Source: Pedobacter panaciterrae (GTDB lineage Bacteria; Bacteroidota; Bacteroidia; Sphingobacteriales; Sphingobacteriaceae). Taken from it: DNA of 64,000 nt. Shown here piece after piece: positions 43,266 through 53,285 of this stretch. Every line of letters begins with the position of its first letter. Position 1 is the stretch's first letter. A program made the translations under genes and the position numbers. The stretch is taken from positions 1 through 64,000 of the forward strand of contig NZ_LGEL01000003.1 of assembly GCF_001636695.1 (NCBI RefSeq). The letters run 5' to 3'. The notes under the pieces are model-generated. The model made no database searches and was not told the DNA's origin. It was given only the letters and a program-made list of their open reading frames with translations.

Positions 43266-45740
43266 GTGAGAAAATTAATGATCACAGCAATTGCTGTGTT
43301 GCTATTGCCGGTACTGGTAAAAGCGCAATTCACCATTTCGGGCAGCGTATCTGAAAAATCAAATATTACCCTACCTGGCGCTAGCATTAAGCTAAAAAAC
43401 AAATCTGCCGGAACAACTGCCGACAAACAGGGCAATTATAAATTAACCAACTTAAAAGCAGGAAACTATACATTATTAGTAAGCTATCTTGGCTATCAGT
43501 CAATAGAAAAAAGCATTACAATTAATTCAAATCAAACACTCGACTTTGTATTAGTCCAGTCTGCTTTCCTTGCCGATGAAGTTATTGTAAATGCAACCCG
43601 CGCAAATGAAAAGTCTGCAACTACCTATAAAAACATTAGCAAAGCAGATATCGAACAAAATAACTTCGGACAGGACCTCCCTTTCATCCTAAATAACACA
43701 CCTGGCGTGGTGGTTACTTCTGATGCCGGTGCAGGTGTAGGATACACAGGTATTAGAATAAGAGGCAGCGATGCGAGCAGAATAAACATTACGGTAAATG
43801 GAATCCCTTATAACGATAGCGAAAGCCAGGGTACATTCTGGGTAAACATGCCTGATTTCGCCTCTTCTGTCGACAATATCCAAATCCAACGCGGAGTTGG
43901 TACTTCAACAAATGGGGCTGGCGCATTCGGTGGAAGCTTAAACATACAGACGGCATCAAACTCAGAAAATCCTTATGCAGAAGTAAACAATACTTACGGA
44001 AGCTTCAACACATTTAAAAATACTGTTAAGGTAGGTACCGGCCTCATAGATGGCAAATGGAGCTTTGACGGCCGTTTGTCGAGAATTAAATCTGATGGGT
44101 TTATAGACCGTGCGGCATCTAATCTTAAATCATACTTCCTTTCAGGTGCATATCATGGGAAAACTGACATATTACGTGTAAACGTATTTTCAGGAACTGA
44201 AGAAACCTACCAGGCCTGGAATGGTGTTCCTGAAGCTAAACTGCGCGGAGATATTGAAGGCTTAAAAGAACATTACAACAATAATCTTGGTTATTTATAC
44301 AATACCAAAGCAGATTCTTTAAATCTGTTCAATTCAGATAATAGAAAATACAATCAGTTCCTTTACAAGGATCAGAACGACAATTATAAACAAAGCCATT
44401 ATCAAGCTTTATATGCAAAGCAGTTTAATGAAAAATTCTCCTTCAACGGGGCGTTGCACCTAACCCAGGGCCAGGGATATTTTGAAGAATATAAGAACGA
44501 TCAGAAGCTTAAAAAATATGGATTACCAAATGTCATAGTAGGTGGATCAACAATTGAAAAAACTGACCTGGTTCGTCGTCGTTGGTTAGACAACAACTTT
44601 TACGGTCTTACTTATGCTTTTAATTATCAGCCCGGATCTAATTTAAATTTCACACTTGGCGGAGCCTATAATCAATACCGAGGTAAACATTTCGGGCAAA
44701 TTATATGGGCTCAATATGCATCAACATCAACCAACGATTATCATTACTATGATGGCAAAGGAAATAAGGACGATTTCAACAGCTACTTCAAAGTAAATTA
44801 CAATCCGGCAGATCAGCTAAGTTTGTTCGCAGACCTGCAATATAGAAATGTGAAATACGATATTACAGGAACAGACAAAAACCGTAAGAATTTAGACTAC
44901 AATAACAATTACAATTTCTTTAACCCTAAAGTGGGAGCCACCTATTTCTTGAATGATTTAAGCAATTTCTACGCATCATTTAGTGTGGCAAATAAAGAGC
45001 CGAATCGTGATGATTTCACAAACTTAAAAGAAGGATTGGCTGTTCCTAAACCAGAGCGTTTAAACAATGTAGAGGCAGGTTACCGCTTCAAAAACAGTGA
45101 TTTTAATGTTGGTGTAAATGCTTATGGTATGTTCTACAAAGACCAGCTGATCTTTACAGGAGAAATCAACGAATATTCTGATGCTTACCGTCAAAATGTA
45201 GACAAGAGCTATAGAATTGGGTTAGAACTTGATGCTTCTTATATCATCAGTTCTCACTTTGCAGTTAACGCCAATGCTGCCTTCAGTAGAAACAAGATCA
45301 AAAATTATATAGATTATGTGTCTGAATACGACAAAGATTTTAACCTGATTAATGTACAGGCTACAAATTATGCTAATCCAGACATTTCTTTCTCTCCAAA
45401 TGCTGTAGTATTCGGGGAATTGGTTTACAAACCTATAGCTGGCTTTGCTGTTGCTTTACAGAGCAAATATGTAAGCAAGCAGTATATGGACAATACTCAA
45501 AATGAAGCCCGTAAACTCAACGCATATTGGGTAAACAATGCCAGACTTGGATATGATTTTAGTTTAAAAGGGATTAAAAACATAAACATAGGCCTGCTTG
45601 CCAATAATATTCTAAACAAAAAATACGAAAGTAACGGCTACACTTACAGTTCAATTTATCCATGGGGAACCACAACAGAGAACTTTTACTTCCCTCAGGC
45701 CGGAACTAATTTCTTACTTTCGCTAAATTTGAAATTTTAA
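43266..45740 (+). CDS. TonB-dependent outer-membrane receptor, probably for thiamine compounds
   Basis: An 824-residue receptor. The GTG at 43266 gives the best signal peptide (MRKLMITAIAVLLLPVLVKA); the ATG four codons later is the alternative. A CarboxypepD_reg-like domain (FTISGSVSEKSNITLPGASIKLKNKSAG, about residues 22-100) precedes the plug (DLPFILNNTPGVVVTSDAGAG, RGSDASRINITVNGIPYNDSESQGTFWVNMPDF) and the 22-strand barrel ending in FLLSLNLKF. The TPP riboswitch immediately upstream makes thiamine or a thiamine phosphate the likely ligand (Omr1 type). thiE follows four bases later. Confidence 0.93.
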   Translation: MRKLMITAIAVLLLPVLVKAQFTISGSVSEKSNITLPGASIKLKNKSAGTTADKQGNYKLTNLKAGNYTLLVSYLGYQSIEKSITINSNQTLDFVLVQSAFLADEVIVNATRANEKSATTYKNISKADIEQNNFGQDLPFILNNTPGVVVTSDAGAGVGYTGIRIRGSDASRINITVNGIPYNDSESQGTFWVNMPDFASSVDNIQIQRGVGTSTNGAGAFGGSLNIQTASNSENPYAEVNNTYGSFNTFKNTVKVGTGLIDGKWSFDGRLSRIKSDGFIDRAASNLKSYFLSGAYHGKTDILRVNVFSGTEETYQAWNGVPEAKLRGDIEGLKEHYNNNLGYLYNTKADSLNLFNSDNRKYNQFLYKDQNDNYKQSHYQALYAKQFNEKFSFNGALHLTQGQGYFEEYKNDQKLKKYGLPNVIVGGSTIEKTDLVRRRWLDNNFYGLTYAFNYQPGSNLNFTLGGAYNQYRGKHFGQIIWAQYASTSTNDYHYYDGKGNKDDFNSYFKVNYNPADQLSLFADLQYRNVKYDITGTDKNRKNLDYNNNYNFFNPKVGATYFLNDLSNFYASFSVANKEPNRDDFTNLKEGLAVPKPERLNNVEAGYRFKNSDFNVGVNAYGMFYKDQLIFTGEINEYSDAYRQNVDKSYRIGLELDASYIISSHFAVNANAAFSRNKIKNYIDYVSEYDKDFNLINVQATNYANPDISFSPNAVVFGELVYKPIAGFAVALQSKYVSKQYMDNTQNEARKLNAYWVNNARLGYDFSLKGIKNINIGLLANNILNKKYESNGYTYSSIYPWGTTTENFYFPQAGTNFLLSLNLKF

Positions 45741-45744
45741 ACTC

Positions 45745-46377
45745 ATGAAGAAGTTCATCGAAAGACTACATTTTATAACACACGACATAGATCAGTTAAC
45801 CCATACCGAGCAAGCACAAATAGCTTGCGAAGCGGGAGCAAAATGGATTCAATATCGCTGTTTAACTAAAAATGATGATGAGCTTTTAGAAGATATCAAT
45901 GTGATTGCTGAAATCTGTGACGATTGGGGAGCAACCCTGATCGTTACAGATCACATTCACCTTAATGGCAAAGCCGATATACAAGGTTTCCATATAGAAG
46001 ATATGGATGCCAATTTCACAAAACTAAGGGAACAATTAGGAGAAGCAGTTACTATCGGCGGTTCATCAAACACTGTCGAAGGTTTAATCAGACTTGCCAA
46101 AGAAGGAGCAGACTACGCCGGCTTTGGCCCTTTCCGCGATACGACAACCAAACCTAACAATGCACCTCACATTGGCATTGAAGGATATAAAAAAGCAATG
46201 GCAACCTTAAACCAACAGGGCATTACTCTACCTGTTTTAGCTGTAGGCGGCGTCACTTCTGATGATATAGAGGCACTTATCGAAACTGGTATTTTCGGGA
46301 TAGCCGCATCAGCCGCAATTAATCAGGCGGAAGATATGAGAGAAGCATATCTTACTTTTTATGACAAGATTATGTAA
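45745..46377 (+). CDS. thiE: Thiamine-phosphate synthase
   Basis: A 210-residue TIM-barrel enzyme joining the thiazole and pyrimidine halves of thiamine. Recognisable parts are KWIQYRCLTKNDDEL, LIVTDHIHLNGKADIQGFHIEDMD, TIGGSSNT and YAGFGPFRDTTTKPN with the TxTK phosphate loop. Some active-site positions differ from the B. subtilis enzyme (HIEDMD for HIGQED), but the metal-binding Asp and the Ser/Thr phosphate contacts are kept. It follows the receptor gene and falls under the same riboswitch. No thiC or thiG lies here, so it serves salvage. Confidence 0.92.
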   Translation: MKKFIERLHFITHDIDQLTHTEQAQIACEAGAKWIQYRCLTKNDDELLEDINVIAEICDDWGATLIVTDHIHLNGKADIQGFHIEDMDANFTKLREQLGEAVTIGGSSNTVEGLIRLAKEGADYAGFGPFRDTTTKPNNAPHIGIEGYKKAMATLNQQGITLPVLAVGGVTSDDIEALIETGIFGIAASAAINQAEDMREAYLTFYDKIM

Positions 46378-46422
46378 CTGTAATAAAAATAATCTTAAAA
46401 TTTATTTGTCTATCAACTACAT

Positions 46423-47718
46423 TTGTCCAAAACATTTTTCCTTTTGGACAATACCGAAATCATAGAAAAACCAGATCCCTACGCTGCCCTGCGTTACAGA
46501 GAGTTCAGATCTTATCTCGGAATGCGTTTCTTTTTTACGTTCGCATATCAAATGCAAGCCGTCATTATTGGCTTTCACATCTATCATTTAACAAAGGATC
46601 CGCTTGCTTTAGGACTAGTGGGGCTCTGCGAAGCCATTCCTGCAATTGGCATTGCATTATACGGAGGATACGTTGCAGATAAATCAGAAAAAAGAGGCCT
46701 CTTACTCAAAATATTTTTAGGAGTATTCCTTTGTTCTTTAGTGATGCTAATTGCCACTACAAAGCAAATGCACGCATACGTACCAACAAGTTATATTGTG
46801 CCAATTATGTATTTGATGGTATTTGGAATAGGCATAGCAAGAGGCTTTTTCAGTCCGGCAACATTCTCTTTAATGGCACAGATCATCCCTAAAAAACTTT
46901 ATCCTAACTCAAGCACCTGGAATAGCTCAAGCTGGCAACTGGCATCTATACTTGGCCCTGCGGCAGGTGGGTTAATTTATGGATTCTATGGCATCACCGT
47001 AACTTACAGTGTCATTATTATCTTTATCTCTATTTCACTGATCTGTATCTTCTTTTTAAAACCACACCCACCAACCTATATACCAAAAGAAAGTATAGTA
47101 AAAAGCCTTACCGAAGGTGTCCATTTTGTCTTTAAAAATAAAATGATGCTTGGTGCAATGAGTCTCGACCTATTCTCTGTATTTTTTGGAGGAGCAGTGG
47201 CCCTTTTACCTGTATTTGCTAATGATATTCTTAAAGTAGGCTCAGAAGGTCTGGGATTTATGCGTGCTGCTGCTTCTGGTGGGGCTGTTATTACCATGCT
47301 AGTCATGACACGCTTCTCTCCTATGAACAAGCCATGGAGAAACCTTTTGATTGCGGTAACAGGCTTTGGAACCAGCATCATCTGCTATGGTCTATCTAAA
47401 AACTTTTACTTAACCCTGGTACTTCTATTTGCAGAAGGCGCATTTGATAGCGTTAGTGTAATCATCAGATCTACCATTATGCAGTTATTAACTCCAGATG
47501 ATATGCGCGGACGTGTATCTGCTGTAAACAGTATGTTTATTGGCTCTTCAAATGAAATAGGGGCCTTTGAATCGGGCTTAACCGCAAAACTTATGAGAAC
47601 AGTGCCTGCTGTTGTATTTGGAGGGAGTATGACCATTCTTGTCGCGGGTATTACTTACCTTAAAACAAAAAACCTAACGAAACTGACCTTACAGGAAATA
47701 AACGAGCAAAATACTTAA
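46423..47718 (+). CDS. MFS transporter (EntS/DHA3-like)
   Basis: A 431-residue permease with about 12 hydrophobic segments. PYAALRYREFRSYLGMRFFF opens the first helix and GGYVADKSEKRGLLLK is the conserved loop between helices 2 and 3. The start is uncertain: TTG at 46423 (MSKTFFLLDNTE) overlaps a TACATTTG promoter-like element (46418-46425), so TTG at 46444 (MDNTEIIEKPD) is equally possible. It follows thiE with 45 bases between and may belong to the thiamine regulon; substrate unknown. Confidence 0.85.
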   Translation: MSKTFFLLDNTEIIEKPDPYAALRYREFRSYLGMRFFFTFAYQMQAVIIGFHIYHLTKDPLALGLVGLCEAIPAIGIALYGGYVADKSEKRGLLLKIFLGVFLCSLVMLIATTKQMHAYVPTSYIVPIMYLMVFGIGIARGFFSPATFSLMAQIIPKKLYPNSSTWNSSSWQLASILGPAAGGLIYGFYGITVTYSVIIIFISISLICIFFLKPHPPTYIPKESIVKSLTEGVHFVFKNKMMLGAMSLDLFSVFFGGAVALLPVFANDILKVGSEGLGFMRAAASGGAVITMLVMTRFSPMNKPWRNLLIAVTGFGTSIICYGLSKNFYLTLVLLFAEGAFDSVSVIIRSTIMQLLTPDDMRGRVSAVNSMFIGSSNEIGAFESGLTAKLMRTVPAVVFGGSMTILVAGITYLKTKNLTKLTLQEINEQNT

Positions 47719-47720
47719 CC

Positions 47721-48707
47721 TTAATTGCTTTGAACAACTGGCCAGCCCTTAATCCATTTTAATTTCTCGATTCGTAATTTCGGTTTACCATTCTCTTTGG
47801 CAGCATAACCGTGAAAAACCAAATAACTGGTGCCATCAAAATCACTTACGGCGTTATGCCCTACTCCGTACCAGTCAGAATCTCCTTCAAGCAATATTGT
47901 TCCTCCGCCCTTTGCCAATGGTTTACCCTCAGCATCAAGATATGGCCCTGTAACTTTTTTAGAACGGCCAACAATCATTTTATAGGTGCTATTTTTACCT
48001 CGGCAACAGTAATCTATTGAGGCAAATAAATAATAGTATTTCTCTTTTTTAAAGATAAATGGAGCCTCAATTGCATTTGGTCCGGCATGAATGGCATCAG
48101 CAGGTTCCTTTTGTACTATGCGGCTTGCAATGGTCTTAATTTCATTTAACCCATCAGCAACATGTAAAAGATCATTTCCAAGTTTCACCTGCTTTATACC
48201 TCCCCAAAAAGAGCCAAACACCATCCATGGCGTATTGTTCTCATCCTTAATAACGTTTGGATCAATTGCATTAAAATCTGTTTTTCCAGGAACAGACTGG
48301 ATTACCATGCCGTGATCTGTCCACTTAAAATCACTGGATGCCGCATCCAAAGTCTTATTTGTAGCCACTCCAATAGCCGAAGTATTTTTACCAAAGGCAG
48401 ATATTGAGTAGTATAAATAATATTGACCATTATCATGATAAATATCCGGAGCCCATATAAAATTCTTAAACTCAGGTACGGCTTTAACTGCCCATTCAGG
48501 AGTAGCAGAAAAAACAGGTGGCTCATGCTTCCATAACTTCATGTCTTTTGAACTCCATACCTGTATTCCAGCTCCGGTAGCGAAAATGTAATAGGTATCT
48601 CCTTCCTTTGTAATTACAGGATCATGTACCGAGATATTACTTTCAAGCCCTTGCGCATGTAATGCAGGGCCAGAGAATAACATCAACAAAAAGATCAAAT
48701 ACCTCAT
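47721..48707 (-). CDS. Glycoside hydrolase family 43, probable endo-arabinanase
   Basis: A 328-residue exported five-bladed propeller enzyme: signal MRYLIFLLMLFSGPALHA, then VHDPVITKEGDTYYIFATG with the catalytic base Asp, FIWAPDIYHDNGQYYLYYS, AIDPNVIKDENNTPW and the catalytic acid in APNAIEAPFIF (NAIEAP). Features resemble endo-1,5-alpha-L-arabinanase. Its start codon overlaps the stop of the ABC-exporter gene on the same strand (TAATG), an odd pairing. Specificity is not certain. Confidence 0.88.
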   Translation of the reverse strand: MRYLIFLLMLFSGPALHAQGLESNISVHDPVITKEGDTYYIFATGAGIQVWSSKDMKLWKHEPPVFSATPEWAVKAVPEFKNFIWAPDIYHDNGQYYLYYSISAFGKNTSAIGVATNKTLDAASSDFKWTDHGMVIQSVPGKTDFNAIDPNVIKDENNTPWMVFGSFWGGIKQVKLGNDLLHVADGLNEIKTIASRIVQKEPADAIHAGPNAIEAPFIFKKEKYYYLFASIDYCCRGKNSTYKMIVGRSKKVTGPYLDAEGKPLAKGGGTILLEGDSDWYGVGHNAVSDFDGTSYLVFHGYAAKENGKPKLRIEKLKWIKGWPVVQSN

Positions 48708-50458
48708 TAAGCAATGGAGAATCTTTCACCAATCTGTTGTCTCCACATCGCATAATACAAACCATTTTGAAGCACAAGCTCATCATGTCTGCCTTGCTCA
48801 ATAACATGTCCTTTCTCCAATACAAAAATCCGGTCAGCATGTTTAATAGTTGATAACCTATGGGCAATTAAAATAGTGATGTGATTGGTGTGTACAGAGA
48901 TGTCGCGAATGGTGGCTGTAATTTCCTCTTCAGTCAAAGAGTCCAAAGAAGAAGTTGCCTCATCGAATACCAGGATATCAGGCTGTCTCAGCAATGCTCT
49001 AGCAATCGACAAGCGCTGTTTCTCCCCGCCGGACACTTTCACCCCGCCTTCACCAATTACCGTATCCAAGCCGTTCTCTGCACGCGCCATGAGGTTATGA
49101 CAAGCCGCTTGTTTCAATACACGCAAACATTCTTCATCTGTAGCGCCAGGACGCACAAACTGAAGGTTCTCTCTGATCGTTCCAGAAAAGAGTTGCGTAT
49201 CCTGTGTCACAAAACCAATTTTTTCCCTTAATTGATCAAGATCAATCTTCTTGCTTGAAATACTATTATACAACACATCCCCCTCAATAGGCTGATAAAG
49301 GCCAACCAACAGCTTAACCAGCGTTGTTTTACCAGAACCAGAAGGTCCAACAAAAGCTATGGTTTCTCCATTGTGGGTACTAAAGCTAATGTCGTTCAGC
49401 GCATTGAATTTGCCTGTTAAATGTTTAAAATTAACGGCATCAAAAGCCAATTTCGTAATCTTATCCAGTTTAACCGGATTCAAAGGCTTCTGATCTATTG
49501 GTGTACTTAAAATGCTTTCAAACTTCCCTAGCGAAACTTCCGCTTCTCTCCAGGACAGAATCACATTACCCAATTCCTGTAGCGGTCCAAAAAGAAAGAA
49601 AGAATAAAATAAAAACGAGAAGTATTGTCCCGGTGAAATCGTATTCTCAAAAATAAGAATCAACAAAACCACTACCATACTGCTCCGCACAAAATTTACA
49701 GTAGTACCTTGTACAAAGCTCATACTACGCACATATTTCACTTTTCTAAGCTCCAATCCCAATATTTTATAGGTTGTTTTATTTAGGCGCTCTATTTCCT
49801 GATTGGCTAAACCTAAACTCTTAACCAATTCAATGTTTCTTAAGGATTCTGTTGTAGAGCCTGCCAAAGCTGTAGTTTCAGCCACAATACTCTTTTGAAT
49901 CGTTTTAATTTTCCGACTTAAAAACCAGCTCACAAAGCTAATGATGGGTATGGCAGAAAAATAGATTAAGGTCACTTTATAACTCACAGTAACCGAATAA
50001 ACGATTACGAAAACCATCCCGATCAGGCTAACAAACAGAATGCTGATGAAAGAAGTGATGAACTTTTCTGAATCCAAACGAACTTTCTGCAATATCCCCA
50101 GGGTCTCACCACTACGCTGATCCTCAAACACCTGATAAGGCAACTCCAGTGAATGTTTCAATCCGTCGGCATACATCTGGGCTCCAACTTTCTGCACAAT
50201 GATACTGGTAAAATAATCCTGAAAGTTTTTGGCAATCCTGGACACCATAGCCGCACCAACGCCCAAACCAACGAGCCCTAATACGCCCCAGATAAACTCG
50301 TTACGCGCTAAAACATCCTTTTTTTCAATAAACCGATCTACTATTCTACCCGTAATGTATGGATCTAGCAGAGAGAACCCGATATTAATTGCAGCCAGTA
50401 ACAGTGCCACAACTACAATCCACTTGTAGTTCTTCAAATATTCAATCAGTAAATTCAT
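48707..50458 (-). CDS. ABC exporter, permease and ATPase fused
   Basis: A 583-residue half-transporter: six-helix membrane domain with SGETLGILQKVRLDSEKFI in the coupling region, then ATPase with Walker A GPSGSGKTTL near residue 368, signature VSGGEKQR, Walker B ILVFDEATSSLD and IAHRLSTIKHADRI. It is of the MsbA/LmrA group; cargo unknown. The GH43 gene follows with overlapping stop and start codons. Confidence 0.9.
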   Translation of the reverse strand: MNLLIEYLKNYKWIVVVALLLAAINIGFSLLDPYITGRIVDRFIEKKDVLARNEFIWGVLGLVGLGVGAAMVSRIAKNFQDYFTSIIVQKVGAQMYADGLKHSLELPYQVFEDQRSGETLGILQKVRLDSEKFITSFISILFVSLIGMVFVIVYSVTVSYKVTLIYFSAIPIISFVSWFLSRKIKTIQKSIVAETTALAGSTTESLRNIELVKSLGLANQEIERLNKTTYKILGLELRKVKYVRSMSFVQGTTVNFVRSSMVVVLLILIFENTISPGQYFSFLFYSFFLFGPLQELGNVILSWREAEVSLGKFESILSTPIDQKPLNPVKLDKITKLAFDAVNFKHLTGKFNALNDISFSTHNGETIAFVGPSGSGKTTLVKLLVGLYQPIEGDVLYNSISSKKIDLDQLREKIGFVTQDTQLFSGTIRENLQFVRPGATDEECLRVLKQAACHNLMARAENGLDTVIGEGGVKVSGGEKQRLSIARALLRQPDILVFDEATSSLDSLTEEEITATIRDISVHTNHITILIAHRLSTIKHADRIFVLEKGHVIEQGRHDELVLQNGLYYAMWRQQIGERFSIA

Positions 50459-50553
50459 TAATCAAAGTTTTGTTTTGAGGGCTCAAAAATAAAGAAAGGG
50501 AATGAAGCATTTGCCACATTCCCTTTAATTTACGTATAAATTATAATCTTGAC

Positions 50554-51117
50554 TTAAACAGTCATGATATCTTTCTCTTTTGCTTCAGCGTGTTTATCGA
50601 TTTTTACAATGTAAGCATCGGTAATCTTTTGAACTTCAGCTTCACCGGTTTTGATCTCATCATCAGAAACACTTTCACCTTTCAATTTCTTAACCCTTTC
50701 GTTAGCATCTTTACGGATGTTACGAACAGTGATACGGCCTCTTTCAGCTTCTTCCTTAACCTTTTTAACTAAATCTTTTCTACGTTCTTCAGTTAAAGGT
50801 GGAACTACCAAACGAATAATAATACCATCATTTTGAGGATTAATACCTATGTTGGCTTCCATAATTGCACGTTCAATAGGAACTAGCAAAGCTTTTTCCC
50901 ATGGCTGTATAAGCAATGTACGGGCATCAGGTGTATTGATACTTGCAACCTGGCTCAATGGAGTTGGATTTCCGTAGTAATCAACCATAATACCATCCAG
51001 CATACCTGCAGAAGCCTTTCCTGCACGAATTTTCGTCAGTTCCGACTCGCAGTGCAAAATGGCTTTTTCCATGGTAGCCTGAGCATCTTGTAATTGTTTC
51101 TTTATGAGGTCATTCAT
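50554..51117 (-). CDS. frr: Ribosome recycling factor
   Basis: A 187-residue tRNA-mimic that splits post-termination ribosomes with EF-G. Blocks DGIMVDYYGNPTPLSQVASINTPDARTLLIQPW and VPPLTEERRKDLVKKVKEEAERGRITVRNIRKDAN identify it. Full length. It lies 40 bases after pyrH, the usual bacterial pairing. Confidence 0.98.
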   Translation of the reverse strand: MNDLIKKQLQDAQATMEKAILHCESELTKIRAGKASAGMLDGIMVDYYGNPTPLSQVASINTPDARTLLIQPWEKALLVPIERAIMEANIGINPQNDGIIIRLVVPPLTEERRKDLVKKVKEEAERGRITVRNIRKDANERVKKLKGESVSDDEIKTGEAEVQKITDAYIVKIDKHAEAKEKDIMTV

Positions 51118-51157
51118 GATGTGTAAAATTTAACCAAACTTATATAAAATATTGCTA

Positions 51158-51865
51158 TTAGTTTTTAACTAGTGTACCGATACCATCGCCGTTTGCGATT
51201 TTCATGAAATTACCAGTTTTATTCATATCAAAAACAATAATTGGTAGTTTATTTTCTTCGCAAAGTGTAAAGGCAGTCATATCCATTACGTTTAGCCCAT
51301 TAGCATAAACTTCTTTAAAAGTAATTTCAGAATATTTAGTCGCCGTAGGATCTTTCTCCGGATCAGCTGTGTAAATACCGTCAACACGGGTTCCTTTTAA
51401 AACAACATCCGCTTTTATTTCAATAGCGCGCAAAGCAGCTGCCGAATCTGTAGTAAAATAAGGATTACCGGTACCTGCTCCAAAAATCACAACACGCCCT
51501 TTTTCAAGGTGGCGTACAGCTCTTCTGCGGATAAAAGGTTCACAGATCTGCTCCATTTTTATTGCAGTAAGTAATCTTGTTTTAAGACCTACTTTTTCAA
51601 GCGCATCTTGCAAGGCCATACTGTTAATTACTGTGGCTAACATACCCATGTAATCGGCTTGAGCACGATCCATACCTGATTTTTCAGCGCTTAAACCTCT
51701 AAAAATATTCCCGCCGCCAATAACAATTGCTATTTCAAGGCCTTTGGCATGTACTGCCTTAATGTCTTCAGCGTATTGTTTTACAACCTCATTATCAATA
51801 CCATACTGCTTATCGCCCATTAGCGACTCGCCACTTAATTTCAATAGGATCCGTTTATACTTCAT
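51158..51865 (-). CDS. pyrH: UMP kinase
   Basis: A 235-residue amino-acid-kinase-fold enzyme making UDP from UMP. It begins [16 protein letters not shown], with [35 protein letters not shown] and [11 protein letters not shown]-like DGIYTADP. It lies 23 bases downstream of nagA on the same strand. Confidence 0.98.
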   Translation of the reverse strand: MKYKRILLKLSGESLMGDKQYGIDNEVVKQYAEDIKAVHAKGLEIAIVIGGGNIFRGLSAEKSGMDRAQADYMGMLATVINSMALQDALEKVGLKTRLLTAIKMEQICEPFIRRRAVRHLEKGRVVIFGAGTGNPYFTTDSAAALRAIEIKADVVLKGTRVDGIYTADPEKDPTATKYSEITFKEVYANGLNVMDMTAFTLCEENKLPIIVFDMNKTGNFMKIANGDGIGTLVKN

Positions 51866-51888
51866 GACTCCAAAAATAACTATTTGTT

Positions 51889-53010
51889 TTAATTAATAAG
51901 GCTCAAATGTTCAACTCCCTCTGCAAAAACTTTTATCAGTTCTAAATCTTCAGAAAGCAATACCAAATCGGCCTTACTACCAACCTTTAAACACCCCATT
52001 TCAGCATCCAATCCCATAAGTCTTGCCGGGTTAAGCGAAGCCAGATTCAAGGCAGCTGCCAATGGAATATCACAATATTTCACACAGTTTTGCACAGCCT
52101 GCAACATGGTAATATTCGAACCCGATAAAGTTCCATCCGGAGTAATGAATTTCTCACCCGAAAGTTGATGCTGATAAGGGCCGATACTACATGAAGTAAC
52201 AGCATCAGTTATCAAAAACATTCTTTCTTTGAGCAATTTGTAGCTCATTTTTACAACTTCAAAATCCACATGGCTCCCGTCGGCAATAATACTTGCCATC
52301 GCTTTTGAGTGACTAAACACTGCAGCTGGCAAATTCGGCGCCCTGTGGTGTATCGATGGCATCGCATTAAACAAATGTGTTGTGGTTTTAAAGCCCCTAT
52401 CATAAGCAGCAGTAGCCTGCTCAAAATTTGCATCGCTATGCCCTAATGATAATATGATATTATGATCAAGCAAGTAATCTATTACCACATCATCCTGAAG
52501 CTCGGCAGCTATGGTCATCATTTTAACCGTACCATCGGCATATTCGAGTACTCTTTTTACCTCATCAAGAGTCGCCTTGCAAATGTATTTTTCTAAGTGT
52601 GCCCCCCTGCGTTTCGCATTTATATAAGGACCCTCCAAATGTAAGCCCAAAAAGCCTTTGGCTTCACTACGATAAGCTTTTGCCGCAGTTATAGCCTGAT
52701 TAACAATCTCAGGAGTATTTGTTGCTACACAGGCCAAAAAGCTTGTAGTTCCTTTACTTAGCAAATCCAAATCCATTTGCCTTAATGTATCTGCTGTTGG
52801 ATAGGCAGAAAAAAGATCTTTTCCGCTACCATAAATCTGCAGGTCAATAAAACCAGGGCTTACGTAACCTCCTTCAGCATCTATTATTTCATATCCGATT
52901 GGAATTTCATCGATGCTGATTTTCACTATCTCAACACCATTAATTAAAATATTCTGACCTGCAAGCAGCAGTCCATTCTCAAAGAACTTACAATTTTTAA
53001 TAGCTAACAT
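51889..53010 (-). CDS. nagA: N-acetylglucosamine-6-phosphate deacetylase
   Basis: A 373-residue metal-dependent amidohydrolase that recycles amino-sugar phosphates. The ATG at 53010 begins [16 protein letters not shown]; a start seven codons upstream adds no family sequence. Landmarks are [61 protein letters not shown] and MFLITDAV. It sits between tsf and pyrH, unusual company for this gene. Confidence 0.95.
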   Translation of the reverse strand: MLAIKNCKFFENGLLLAGQNILINGVEIVKISIDEIPIGYEIIDAEGGYVSPGFIDLQIYGSGKDLFSAYPTADTLRQMDLDLLSKGTTSFLACVATNTPEIVNQAITAAKAYRSEAKGFLGLHLEGPYINAKRRGAHLEKYICKATLDEVKRVLEYADGTVKMMTIAAELQDDVVIDYLLDHNIILSLGHSDANFEQATAAYDRGFKTTTHLFNAMPSIHHRAPNLPAAVFSHSKAMASIIADGSHVDFEVVKMSYKLLKERMFLITDAVTSCSIGPYQHQLSGEKFITPDGTLSGSNITMLQAVQNCVKYCDIPLAAALNLASLNPARLMGLDAEMGCLKVGSKADLVLLSEDLELIKVFAEGVEHLSLIN

Positions 53011-53093
53011 ACAAATACAATTATGCCCCAAACTTATATAAAAGTTTTTATTAGAACGTTTCCTGAATAAAAAGAAAAGAAGAGAGCCGCTGC

Positions 53094-53187
53094 CGTCATC
53101 CCTGACGATAGGAGAGATCCCTTGATCAAGAAGTAGCTACAAATCAATTAGTATAACCAAGAGATCTCTCCTATCGTCGAAATGACG
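53094..53187. repeat. REP-like palindromic element, copy 2
   Basis: Left arm 53094-53124 and right arm 53158-53187 are inverted copies of the same unit seen at 21776-21872 (core GACGATAGGAGAGAT), here diverged at about three positions and separated by 33 bases. It lies between tsf and nagA. Confidence 0.8.
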
Positions 53188-53247
53188 TATCGTGTTAGAG
53201 ATGAAGGTGAGCCTTTCTAAGGCAAAGTTCTCAGGATAACGAGAACA

Positions 53248-53285
53248 AAAAGAGGGTGTATCATGATTATGATACACCCTCTTTT
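53248..53285 (-). terminator. Terminator of the ribosomal-protein/tsf operon
   Basis: Perfect 17-base stem (AAAAGAGGGTGTATCAT and its complement) with a four-base loop, 18 bases beyond the tsf stop; on the minus strand the right arm ends in CTCTTTTT. Confidence 0.9.
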
